Source: G051903925 sp051903925 | Lineage (GTDB): Bacteria; Pseudomonadota; Alphaproteobacteria; Zavarziniales; Zavarziniaceae | DNA length: 64,000 nucleotides | Assembly: GCF_051903925.1 (NCBI RefSeq) | Contig: NZ_CP173678.1 | Coordinates: 1,860,001 to 1,924,000, forward strand | Reading direction: 5' to 3' | Part shown: positions 40,808-48,972 of the stretch, one piece after another | How positions within the stretch are numbered: position 1 is the stretch's first letter | Layout: each line of letters starts with the position of its first letter | Position numbers and translations under genes: made by a program | Notes under the pieces: generated by a model | The model's input: the letters and a program-made list of their open reading frames with translations, nothing else | What the model was told of the DNA's origin: nothing | The model's database searches: none

Positions 40808-43351
40808 TCAGGCGGGCTGGGGGTGGACCCGCGTGCGGGCGACTTCGGTGATGTGCTGGCCGATCGCCGGGTCGGCATTGCGCAGGCGATCGAAGTCGCG
40901 CGACTCCAGGATCAGCAGCTGGCAATAGCCCAGCGCCCGCACATTGGCGTTGCGCGGCTGGCCGAACAGCAGGGCGATCTCGCCGAAGAAGGCGCCGCTG
41001 CCCAGGCGCACGGGCTGGGGTTCGACCTCGACCTCGACGGCCCCGGAGGAGACGAAGAACATCGAATCGCCGCGCTCGCCCTTGGTGATGATGCGCTCGC
41101 CGGGCAAGGCCAAAGCCGGCCGCATGATGCGGGCAATGGCCGTCAGGCGCGCGCCGTCCAGGCTGGCGAACATCGGCACGCGGGCCAGCAGGGCCTCGCG
41201 CGACAGGCCAAGGTCGAGGCGCGGCGGCTGCTCCAGCTGCACCGCCCGCCGGTCGACATCACGCTCCAGGTCCTGGTGGATCTCGGAACCGATCACCGAT
41301 TCCTCGCGCAGCATGGCGTATTCCTGACGCTCCCGGCCCAGGGCGGCGCGCGCCAGGTAGCTGGACTGCAGCCGGTTGGCATAGTCGGGATATTGCAGCT
41401 TCAGCGCGGCCAGGCGGTCCTGGATGCCATCCAGGCGCTGGCCCAGGACCGTGTCCAGGCGGTCCTGCACCGCCTCGCCCAGCAGCGGCCCCAGCTTCTT
41501 CTGGTTGAACGCGATCAGGTCGCGCACGACCGACTGGCTGATCAGGAAGACCTCGAAGCGGCGGGCCAGTTGCGTCGCCAGCGGCCCGGTCACGCCCAGC
41601 CGGCGTTGCAGCGTCAACGCCAGACGAAAGGTCAGGCCAAAGCGGTTGGCCCGGTCGGCCATGGTGCGATAGGCCAGGATCGCCCCCTCGCCATCCTTGG
41701 GCCGGGCGGTCTCCGGCAGGCGGGAGCCGTCGTCCCGCACCACGCCGCCGGTCTTGACCGCGTCACGCAGGCGGCTGGCATGGGTGGTCATCGTGGCCGT
41801 GATGGCGCGCCCGATGATGCGTGCGTTGAAGCGTGCCAGGCACAGCTCCATCTCCCGGTTCGACAGCGTCATCAGGCCGATATAGATGCGGTCGTCGTCC
41901 GACAGCTTCAACTCGTCATGGTGCTCGACCTGCTCGCGCCGCCGGGCGTAGAAGCCCGCCACTTCCCGCGCGGGCGCGTCGTCGATGCGGTATTCGCGGG
42001 CAACCCGCTCCACGTTCTCCTGGACGGAGGCGAGGCTCAGGGCCAGGACCCGGTCGCGCATGGCAAGGTCGGCCGCCGAGATACGGTCCAGGCCCAGCAG
42101 GCGGATCAGCGGCTTCAGCGTCAGCGCGTTGACGAACAGCGTGAACAGCACGAAGCCGGTGGCCAGAACGCCGATGAACTGCCGCGTCTCGCTGGGCAGC
42201 ATCCGGTTCTCGGTCGCGGCCAGGGCCAGGACCAGCGTGATGGCGCCGCGCAAGCCCCCCCAGACGATGACCGTCTTGTAGGCATTGTCGATGCGCTGGG
42301 CCAGGTTCATCACCCGCATGACCGGCAGCAGGCCGAACAGGACCAGCGCGCGCGCCACCAGGGCCGCGACGATCATCACCGCCAGCAGCCAGGCATGGGT
42401 CCAGGTCGCACCTTCCAGCGTGCGCGGGATCAGCATCGAGGCGAAGACGAAGATCAGCGACGACGACCAGAAGCCAAGCTGCTGCCAGGCCTTGTGCATC
42501 GCCTCCCAGTTCTCGGGCGCGATGCGCGTGCGGCCCAGCGTGCCGAAGGTCAGCGCGGCGGTCACCACGGCGACGACGCCCGAGAAATGGAAATAGTGTT
42601 CGGCCACGATATAGGACAGGTAGCCGACCGCGACGCTCAGCGTGATCTCGGCAGGTCCATGCCGCTTCAGGTAGGCGACGGCCGTGACCAGGCCCATTGC
42701 CAGCACCCAGCCCGTGGCCATGCCGCCGATGAAGGCGCGGGCGAAGAAGCGCACGCCTTCGCCCAGGTCGAGCTCCTGGTGATAGGCCAGGATCGGCACG
42801 AGGAAGGTGAACAGGGCGATCGCGGCGGCGTCATTGAACAGCGCCTCGCCCTCCACCAGGACGAGAAGGCGGCTGGGCGCGCCCAGGTCGCGGAAGATCG
42901 CAACCACCGCGGACGGGTCGGTCGTCGAAATCACGGCCGCCAGCAGCAGGCAGGCGATCAGCCCGTACTGCGACGTCCAGGCCAGCGCCAGGCCGACGAC
43001 GAGCGTGGAGACGACGACGGCGACGATGGCCAGCAGCAGGACCGGCCCCAGGTCATCCATCAGGCGCCGCACGTCCATCCCCAGGCTCGCCTCGAACAGC
43101 AGCACGGGCAGGAAGACGTACAGGAAGACGGCCGAGGTGATCTCGAACTCGCCCAGCGTGCCCACCACCTCGGCGATCGGGCCCATGCCCCGGAAATGAC
43201 TGCCAAAGGTCGCCAGCAGGCCCAGCCCCACCCCGACCGCCGCCAGCAGCACGGCCAGCGGCACGCCAAGCCGGTGCGCCAGGGGCGGCAGGAAGCTGAC
43301 CAGGCCCAGCAGGCTGGCAAGCAGGAAGATCGTCGGGATGATGTCGGTCAC
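40808..43351 (-). CDS. Na+/H+ antiporter with C-terminal cyclic-nucleotide-binding domain
   Basis: A protein of about 847 residues. The first 410 form a CPA1/NhaP-type cation/proton antiporter with about twelve helices. Transport motifs include ISTTDPSAVVAIF, EGEALFNDAAAIALF and GLRGAITLVLAL. A charged helical region of about 300 residues follows. The C-terminal 125 residues are a CAP-type cNMP-binding domain with the phosphate-binding block GAFFGEIALLFGQPRNANV. Exchange of Na+ or K+ for H+ gated by cAMP or cGMP is the natural reading. A GTG at 43351 places the first helix right after the start; an ATG at 43453 would add 34 polar residues. Confidence 0.88.
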   Translation of the reverse strand: MTDIIPTIFLLASLLGLVSFLPPLAHRLGVPLAVLLAAVGVGLGLLATFGSHFRGMGPIAEVVGTLGEFEITSAVFLYVFLPVLLFEASLGMDVRRLMDDLGPVLLLAIVAVVVSTLVVGLALAWTSQYGLIACLLLAAVISTTDPSAVVAIFRDLGAPSRLLVLVEGEALFNDAAAIALFTFLVPILAYHQELDLGEGVRFFARAFIGGMATGWVLAMGLVTAVAYLKRHGPAEITLSVAVGYLSYIVAEHYFHFSGVVAVVTAALTFGTLGRTRIAPENWEAMHKAWQQLGFWSSSLIFVFASMLIPRTLEGATWTHAWLLAVMIVAALVARALVLFGLLPVMRVMNLAQRIDNAYKTVIVWGGLRGAITLVLALAATENRMLPSETRQFIGVLATGFVLFTLFVNALTLKPLIRLLGLDRISAADLAMRDRVLALSLASVQENVERVAREYRIDDAPAREVAGFYARRREQVEHHDELKLSDDDRIYIGLMTLSNREMELCLARFNARIIGRAITATMTTHASRLRDAVKTGGVVRDDGSRLPETARPKDGEGAILAYRTMADRANRFGLTFRLALTLQRRLGVTGPLATQLARRFEVFLISQSVVRDLIAFNQKKLGPLLGEAVQDRLDTVLGQRLDGIQDRLAALKLQYPDYANRLQSSYLARAALGRERQEYAMLREESVIGSEIHQDLERDVDRRAVQLEQPPRLDLGLSREALLARVPMFASLDGARLTAIARIMRPALALPGERIITKGERGDSMFFVSSGAVEVEVEPQPVRLGSGAFFGEIALLFGQPRNANVRALGYCQLLILESRDFDRLRNADPAIGQHITEVARTRVHPQPA

Positions 43352-43554
43352 GGGTGGCCGGCGATTGGATGCGGGACGGGCTGCGTCCCGCCGGTCAGAA
43401 CGGGCCGGACAATAGCAGGGGGCGGGGTCCCCTTGCCATCCGCCGGACATCACGTCTGGTGACGCTTGACCGTGGCAGGACTGCGGCGGATTGCGGCGCC
43501 ACAGTCGGCTGCCCGCCCGGTTACGGAATGATCACAGCCACCCGCAGGGGGGCC

Positions 43555-44172
43555 TCAGGCGGGGCGGCCGAATGCCGCCAGGAAGGTGCGGATGGCCAGG
43601 TCGATCGCCTGGTCCGGACTGCGCGCGGGCGGCACGCCCAGCAACCCGCGATAGTAGAAGTCGCCGCGGATCAGGGCCAGGAACTGGTCGGCCGCCAGGC
43701 CTGGATCGTCCGCCACCAGCGTGCCCGCCGACACGGCGGCGCGGACGAAGTCGGCGATGCCTTCGCGCACCACCGAGAAGGCCTGCTCGTACAGCATGCG
43801 GCCCAGTTCGGGGAAGCGGTCGACCTCCGCCACCAGGCGCCGGTTGAAGCGGATCGTGTCCGGCTCCATCACGACGGCGGCATAGGCGTGCGCGATCTGG
43901 CGCAGGCCCGCCTCCACGTCGTGGGGATCGGGCGACTGGTTGACGAAGGCGCTGAAACGTTCGCGCGCGCCGTTGTTCATGGCCGCCCCGAACAGGTCCT
44001 GCTTCCCCGGGAAGTAGGCATAGACCGTCGCCTTGGACACGCCGGCCGCGCGGGCCACGGCATCCATCGTGGTGGAGCCATAGCCATGTTCCAGGAACAC
44101 CGCCCAGGCGCCCGCCATGATGGCATCGCGCTTCGGCGATGCGTCGGTGGTCGAGGCGGCTTCGGTGGCCAT
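43555..44172 (-). CDS. TetR-family repressor of the EmrAB-type pump
   Basis: A 205-residue TetR-family regulator. Its helix-turn-helix (about 25-65) includes TTMDAVARAAGVSKATVYAYF, and a helical AefR-like C-terminal domain follows (LALIRGDFYYRGLLG). It is divergent from the HlyD/EmrA gene across a 101-base gap that contains a near-perfect 21-base palindrome, so it most likely represses the pump and itself until an inducer binds. AAGGG nine bases before the ATG supports the start at 44172. Confidence 0.9.
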   Translation of the reverse strand: MATEAASTTDASPKRDAIMAGAWAVFLEHGYGSTTMDAVARAAGVSKATVYAYFPGKQDLFGAAMNNGARERFSAFVNQSPDPHDVEAGLRQIAHAYAAVVMEPDTIRFNRRLVAEVDRFPELGRMLYEQAFSVVREGIADFVRAAVSAGTLVADDPGLAADQFLALIRGDFYYRGLLGVPPARSPDQAIDLAIRTFLAAFGRPA

Positions 44173-44177
44173 TCGTG

Positions 44178-44206
44178 TTGACCCTTCGTTCAATAGGGCA
44201 TAGAGG
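44178..44206 (+). promoter_or_regulatory. Candidate promoter of the EmrAB-type operon
   Basis: TTGACC (five of six consensus bases) followed after 17 bases by TAGAGG (a weak -10). The operator palindrome begins five bases downstream, covering the expected start of transcription. This is the usual arrangement for TetR repression. Confidence 0.4.
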
Positions 44207-44210
44207 TAAC

Positions 44211-44231
44211 TGAACTGAACGGTTCAGTTCA
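44211..44231. promoter_or_regulatory. TetR-type operator palindrome
   Basis: TGAACTGAAC and GTTCAGTTCA are exact reverse complements separated by one G. The site lies between the divergent tetR and emrA-like genes, just downstream of a candidate promoter. Length, symmetry and location match TetR-family operators. Confidence 0.8.
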
Positions 44232-44273
44232 AGGACCGCAATTCACAAGGAACCCTGGGGAGGGTCGCGACCG

Positions 44274-45347
44274 ATGCGCCGTGGCGTACTGGCAGGCGTT
44301 CTGATCGTCTTCGCGCTGGTCGTTGGCGCGGGCGTGTACTGGTACATCAGCACCCGTCACCTGGTGTCGACGGACGACGCCTATATCCATGCCGACATCG
44401 CCCCCATCGGGCCCAAGGTCGCGGGCTATGTGGCCCAGGTCCTGGTCAGCGACAACCAGATGGTCAAGGCGGGCGACGTCCTGGTCCGCCTGGATGCCCA
44501 GGAGTTCGAGGCACGCGTGGCCGAGGCCGAGGCGACGGTTGCCGCCCGCCAGGCCGCCCTCAGCAACCTGGAAAGCCGCCTGGCCTCGCAAGGCTCGATG
44601 ATCAACGCCGCCCAGGCCGAGCAGGCCAGCGCCGCGGCCGAGCTGCGACGCGCCCGGCGCGACCGCGACCGCATGCAGCCGCTGGCCAACAGCCAATACG
44701 TCTCGCGCCAGCGCTTCGACACGCTGGAGGCCGACCTGGCCAAGGCCCAGGCGGCGGGCAACCGGGCCAGCGCCATGATTACCGCCCAGCAGGGTGCCCT
44801 GTCGGTCATCGAGTCCGAGCGGGGCGAGCTCCAGGCCATGCTGCGCCAGGCGGAGGCCGCGCTGGACCTGGCGCGGCAGGATCTGGACCATGCCGTCATC
44901 CGCGCGCCGGTCGACGGCGTGGTCGGCAACCGCTCCGTGGTCCCGGGCCAGTATGTCCGGGTGGGCGCCCGCATCATGGCGGTGGTGCCGCTGCATGCGC
45001 TGTGGGTCGAGGCGAACTACAAGGAAACGCAGCTGGGCAAGATGCGGCTGGGGCAGCCGGTGACGATCACCGTCGATGCCTATCCCGACCTTGTCCTGCG
45101 CGGCCATGTCGAAAGCCTGGCACCCGCCAGCGGTGCGCTGTTCAGCCTGCTGCCGCCAGAGAACGCGACCGGCAACTTCACCAAGGTGGTGCAGCGGGTG
45201 CCCGTGCGCATCGTGCTGGACGACCTGGGCAATGGCATGTTGCGGCCGGGCCTGTCGGTCCATGCCACGGTCGACACCTCCGCCCCCGGCACGCCGCCGC
45301 AGGCGGGGGCGGCGCTGGCCTCCGTCCGCGACGCGCCGGCGGACTGA
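44274..45347 (+). CDS. HlyD/EmrA-type membrane fusion protein
   Basis: A 357-residue periplasmic adaptor of a drug efflux pump. It has an N-terminal membrane anchor (about 5-25), a beta-barrel/lipoyl segment starting STDDAYIHADIAPIGPKVAG, a long alpha-helical hairpin (about 85-200), then the second lipoyl half VIRAPVDGVVGNRSVVPGQYV and WVEANYKETQL. It links the inner-membrane MFS partner encoded 22 bases downstream to an outer-membrane TolC-like channel, which is not encoded here. The operator upstream puts it under TetR control. Confidence 0.93.
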   Translation: MRRGVLAGVLIVFALVVGAGVYWYISTRHLVSTDDAYIHADIAPIGPKVAGYVAQVLVSDNQMVKAGDVLVRLDAQEFEARVAEAEATVAARQAALSNLESRLASQGSMINAAQAEQASAAAELRRARRDRDRMQPLANSQYVSRQRFDTLEADLAKAQAAGNRASAMITAQQGALSVIESERGELQAMLRQAEAALDLARQDLDHAVIRAPVDGVVGNRSVVPGQYVRVGARIMAVVPLHALWVEANYKETQLGKMRLGQPVTITVDAYPDLVLRGHVESLAPASGALFSLLPPENATGNFTKVVQRVPVRIVLDDLGNGMLRPGLSVHATVDTSAPGTPPQAGAALASVRDAPAD

Positions 45348-45369
45348 GCGCGCACAGCGGACGTCCGCT

Positions 45370-46980
45370 ATGTCGACGACCGCCGCCCCCGCCGCGCCGC
45401 AGCCGATCGGGCAGGGCGCCTCGCGCGGGCGCCGGATCGAGATCCTGGTCGGCTTCTACTGCATGGCGCTCGGCATGTTCATGGCCGTGCTCGACATCCA
45501 GATCGTGGCCAGTTCGCTTGCCGAGATCCAGGCCGGCCTGAACGCGGCCCCGGACGAGATCGGCTGGATCCAGTCGTCGTACCTCATCGCGGAAGTCATC
45601 GTCATCCCGCTCAGCGGCTTCCTGTCCCGGCTGCTGTCGACCCGTTGGCTGTTCGTGATATCGTCGGCCGGCTTCACCCTGTCCAGCCTGCTGTGTGCGC
45701 TGGCCTGGGACATCAACTCGATGATCCTGTTCCGTGCCATCCAGGGCTTCCTGGGCGGGGCGATGATCCCGGTCATGTTCGCCACCAGCTACATGGTCTT
45801 TGACGGCCCCCGCTCGGGCAAGGCGTCGATGGTGACGGCGCTGATCATCACGCTGGGGCCCACGTTGGGGCCGACGCTGGGCGGCTGGATCACCTCGGAA
45901 CTGTCCTGGCACTGGCTGTTCCTGATCAACCTGGCCCCCGGCATCGTGGTGACGATCGGCGTGGCCCTGCTGATGGACATCGACAAGCCCGACTGGTCAC
46001 TGGTCAAGGGCTTCGACTGGCCGGGGGTGCTCGCCGTCGCGATCTTCCTGGGCAGCCTGCAATACGTGCTGGAGGAAGGCACGAAGGAGGACTGGTTCCA
46101 GTCGGACGTGATCAGCCTGTTCACGCTGGTGGCAACCGTGTCCGGGGTCTATTTCTTCTGGCGGATGCTGACCTATGGCAGGCCGATCGTCGACCTGAAG
46201 GTCTTCCGCTATCGCAACTTCTCGTTCGGCTGCCTGTCGGCCTTCATCGTCGGCATCGGCCTCTATGGCTCGACCTTTGTCGTGCCGCTCTACCTTGCGC
46301 GCGTGCTGGGCTATGACAGTTTCCAGATTGGCACGATCATGGCGATGACGGGGGCCTGCCAGATGCTGGCGGTGCCGTTCGTCAGCATGTCGTCGCGCTT
46401 CCTGGACCTGCGCGTGGTCATGGCATTCGGCCTGATCGTGGTTGGCGTCTCGGCCTATCTCCAGGCCCAGCTGACCCCGGAATCGGGCTTCAACGACATG
46501 ATCATTCCGCAGTGCCTGCGCGGCTTCGGCTACATGTTCTGTGTCTTCCCCGCCAACATCATCGCGATCGGCACGCTGCCGCCGCAGGAGCTGAAGGGCG
46601 GCAGCGGCCTGTTCAGCCTGATGCGCAACCTGGGCGGCGCCATCGGCCTTGCCGTCATCTCGACCATGCTGACCGAGCGCATGGCCCACCACATGCTGCG
46701 CCTGTCCGAGAACGTGCGCTGGGGGCGTGACGTCGCGACCGACATGCTGGAGGGGCTGAGCGGGCAGATGGGCGACATGAACGGCGGCATGCTGGACGCC
46801 GACCCGGCCGCGCTGAAGATGCTGCACGCCCTGGTCCAGCAGCAGGCCTGGGCGCTCACCTTCGCCGATGCCCTGCTGTTCATGGCGGCCTGCTTCGCCG
46901 CCCTGGTCCTGGTGATGCCGGCCGTGCGCGGCATCAGCGGCGCCGCCCCACCGGGTGCGGCAAAGCCCGCGGATCATTGA
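45370..46980 (+). CDS. EmrB/QacA-type (DHA2) MFS drug exporter
   Basis: A 536-residue, 14-helix proton-driven multidrug exporter. Recognisable blocks are MFMAVLDIQIVASSLAEIQ in the first helix (D/I motif), IGWIQSSYLIAEVIVIPLSG, RAIQGFLGGAMIPVMFATSY, and motif C-like LGPTLGPTLGGWIT in helix 5. It forms a tripartite pump with the upstream HlyD-family adaptor. The ATG at 45370 gives a soluble 20-residue N-terminus. It converges on ftsZ with a strong terminator between. Confidence 0.93.
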   Translation: MSTTAAPAAPQPIGQGASRGRRIEILVGFYCMALGMFMAVLDIQIVASSLAEIQAGLNAAPDEIGWIQSSYLIAEVIVIPLSGFLSRLLSTRWLFVISSAGFTLSSLLCALAWDINSMILFRAIQGFLGGAMIPVMFATSYMVFDGPRSGKASMVTALIITLGPTLGPTLGGWITSELSWHWLFLINLAPGIVVTIGVALLMDIDKPDWSLVKGFDWPGVLAVAIFLGSLQYVLEEGTKEDWFQSDVISLFTLVATVSGVYFFWRMLTYGRPIVDLKVFRYRNFSFGCLSAFIVGIGLYGSTFVVPLYLARVLGYDSFQIGTIMAMTGACQMLAVPFVSMSSRFLDLRVVMAFGLIVVGVSAYLQAQLTPESGFNDMIIPQCLRGFGYMFCVFPANIIAIGTLPPQELKGGSGLFSLMRNLGGAIGLAVISTMLTERMAHHMLRLSENVRWGRDVATDMLEGLSGQMGDMNGGMLDADPAALKMLHALVQQQAWALTFADALLFMAACFAALVLVMPAVRGISGAAPPGAAKPADH

Positions 46981-47083
46981 CCCGCAGGCCGGACTGTATT
47001 GAAGCGGTGCGGCTTAGCCGCGCCAGCTTACGTCCTCCGCCTCATGCCAGAAGTGTCCGCCATCTCCCCGGTCCGTACAAAAA

Positions 47084-47113
47084 AAGCCCGGCGCGATCGC
47101 TCGCGCCGGGCTT
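47084..47113. terminator. Bidirectional intrinsic terminator of the dcw cluster
   Basis: A perfect 13-bp stem (47084-47096 with 47101-47113) closed by a 4-base loop. A run of A (47079-47085) on its plus-strand left side gives a U-run for minus-strand transcripts leaving ftsZ, whose stop is 21 bases away. A weaker TTCTT follows on the plus side for the MFS transcript. This is the strongest terminator in the window. Confidence 0.85.
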
Positions 47114-47134
47114 CTTCCTGGGACCTTGCGCCGG

Positions 47135-48907
47135 TCAGTTGGCCTGGCGGCGCAGGAAGGCCGGGATTTCCAGCTGGTCGTCGGTTCCCGCGCGGGCCGG
47201 CATGACGCGGTCATGCGGGTCCAGGCGGTCCAGCCGGCTGCTTTCGCGCGCAGGGCTGTGCGGGGCCTGGGCCTGCGGCACCGGCGTCTGCGGCTGGGCC
47301 TGGGGCGCGTGCTGCTGGGTCAGCGGGGGCTGGACCAGAGGCTCGCGCTGCGGCGCCCGGGCATAGGGGTCGACGGCGGGCTGCGGCGCCGGCGCGGGCG
47401 GTGCCGCCGGCTCGCTGCGGCGGCCGGTCACCCGCTCGATCAGGCTGAGGCCCAGCGACTTGCGCCGCGGGGCGGCAGCCTGGGTCTCGGCGAACGGGTT
47501 CTGCACCTGCTGCGCCGGGCGGCCCGGGGTCGGGCTCGGGCTGACCGGGCGCGGCGCGATGAAGGCACCGCCCTGCGACGACACGGCTGGCCGGGCCGGC
47601 GGCGGCGGGGCCACCTGCGGTGCCGGCTGGACCGCGCGGGCATAGCCCGCCTGCGGCTGCTCGTCCCGCACCGGCGCTGCGACCTGGGGCTGCGGCGCCT
47701 GGTAGGCCTGGGGAGCCGGCTGCGCCTGGGCCACGACCGGCTCGGGCTGGGCCTGGGCGGTCACCGGCTCGTGCACGGGCTCCAGGCGCTGCGCCGTCGC
47801 GGCACCGCCCCCACCGCCACCGCTGAGGCCGAAGCCGGAGAACGCCGCCGGACGCTGGGGGGCGGCCTCGCGCACCTCGGGCGTGCGGCGCGGGATCGCC
47901 GTCACGTTGCCGGTCAGGTGCTGCGGCGGGGCCGCGCGCTGGGCCTCCATCTCGATGCCCGTCGCCACGACGGACACGCGCATGCGGCCGTCCATCTCCT
48001 GGTCGAAGGTGCTCCCGACGATGATGTTGGCGTCCGGGTCGACCTCGGAACGGATGCGGTTGGCCGCCTCGTCCACCTCGAACAGGGTCAGGTCCAGGCC
48101 GCCGGTGATGTTGATGAGCACGCCGCGCGCGCCCTTCATCGACACCTCGTCCAGCAGCGGGTTGGAGATGGCCGCCTCCGCCGCCTCGATCGCGCGGCGG
48201 TCGCCCGTCGCCTCGCCCGTGCCCATCATGGCCTTGCCCATCTCGCTCATCACCGTGCGCACGTCGGCGAAGTCGAGGTTGATGAGGCCCGGCATGATCA
48301 TCAGGTCGGTGACGCCGCGCACGCCCGAATGCAGGACGTTGTCGGCCATGGCGAAGGCCTGGGCGAACGTCGTCTTCTCGTTCGCCACGCGGAACAGGTT
48401 CTGGTTCGGGATGATGATCAGGGTGTCGACGAATTCCTGCAGCGCCTCGATCCCCGCCTCGGCCACGCGCATGCGGTGCGCGCCCTCGAACTGGAACGGC
48501 TTGGTCACCACGCCCACCGTCAGCACGCCCAACTCCCGCGCCGCGCGGGCGATGACGGGGCCGGCGCCGGTGCCCGTGCCACCGCCCATGCCGGCGGTGA
48601 TGAAGCACATGTGGCTGCCGGTGATGTACTCGGTGATCAGGTCCATCGCCTCCTCGGCCGAGGCGCGGCCGATCTCGGGACGGGCGCCGGCACCCAGCCC
48701 CTGCGTCACGTTGCGGCCCAGCTGGATGCGCCGGGTCGCCCGCGAATGGGCCAGGGCCTGGGAGTCGGTGTTCGCAACGACGAACTCGACCCCTTCAAGC
48801 TTGGAGTCGATCATGTTGTTGACCGCGTTGCCGCCGGCTCCGCCGACGCCAAACACGGTGATACGGGGCCGAAGTTCGACGGCGTCCGGCTGAGTCAGGG
48901 TGATCAT
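47135..48907 (-). CDS. ftsZ: Cell division GTPase FtsZ
   Basis: Tubulin-like GTPase that forms the division ring. At 590 residues it is longer than most bacterial FtsZ proteins. The GTPase core spans about 10-320, with GVGGAGGNAVN, the tubulin signature GGGTGTG at 108-114, and the catalytic T7-loop block NLDFADV. A linker of roughly 255 residues, rich in Pro, Gln and Ala, leads to a conserved C-terminal peptide ending EIPAFLRRQAN (577-590), which binds FtsA and other partners. Long linkers are known in alphaproteobacteria, but this one is at the long end. It is the last gene of the dcw cluster and is followed by a strong terminator. Confidence 0.97.
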   Translation of the reverse strand: MITLTQPDAVELRPRITVFGVGGAGGNAVNNMIDSKLEGVEFVVANTDSQALAHSRATRRIQLGRNVTQGLGAGARPEIGRASAEEAMDLITEYITGSHMCFITAGMGGGTGTGAGPVIARAARELGVLTVGVVTKPFQFEGAHRMRVAEAGIEALQEFVDTLIIIPNQNLFRVANEKTTFAQAFAMADNVLHSGVRGVTDLMIMPGLINLDFADVRTVMSEMGKAMMGTGEATGDRRAIEAAEAAISNPLLDEVSMKGARGVLINITGGLDLTLFEVDEAANRIRSEVDPDANIIVGSTFDQEMDGRMRVSVVATGIEMEAQRAAPPQHLTGNVTAIPRRTPEVREAAPQRPAAFSGFGLSGGGGGGAATAQRLEPVHEPVTAQAQPEPVVAQAQPAPQAYQAPQPQVAAPVRDEQPQAGYARAVQPAPQVAPPPPARPAVSSQGGAFIAPRPVSPSPTPGRPAQQVQNPFAETQAAAPRRKSLGLSLIERVTGRRSEPAAPPAPAPQPAVDPYARAPQREPLVQPPLTQQHAPQAQPQTPVPQAQAPHSPARESSRLDRLDPHDRVMPARAGTDDQLEIPAFLRRQAN

Positions 48908-48972
48908 TTACGCGATCTCCTTTCCGGGGCCGTCGGCCCCCCCAATTCGGTCAATGGCGGTGTGTCGGGTCA

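Noticed and set aside
46977..47366. Short plus-strand frame after the EmrB-type gene
   Set aside because: It runs through the terminator and into ftsZ antisense, and has no coding signs.
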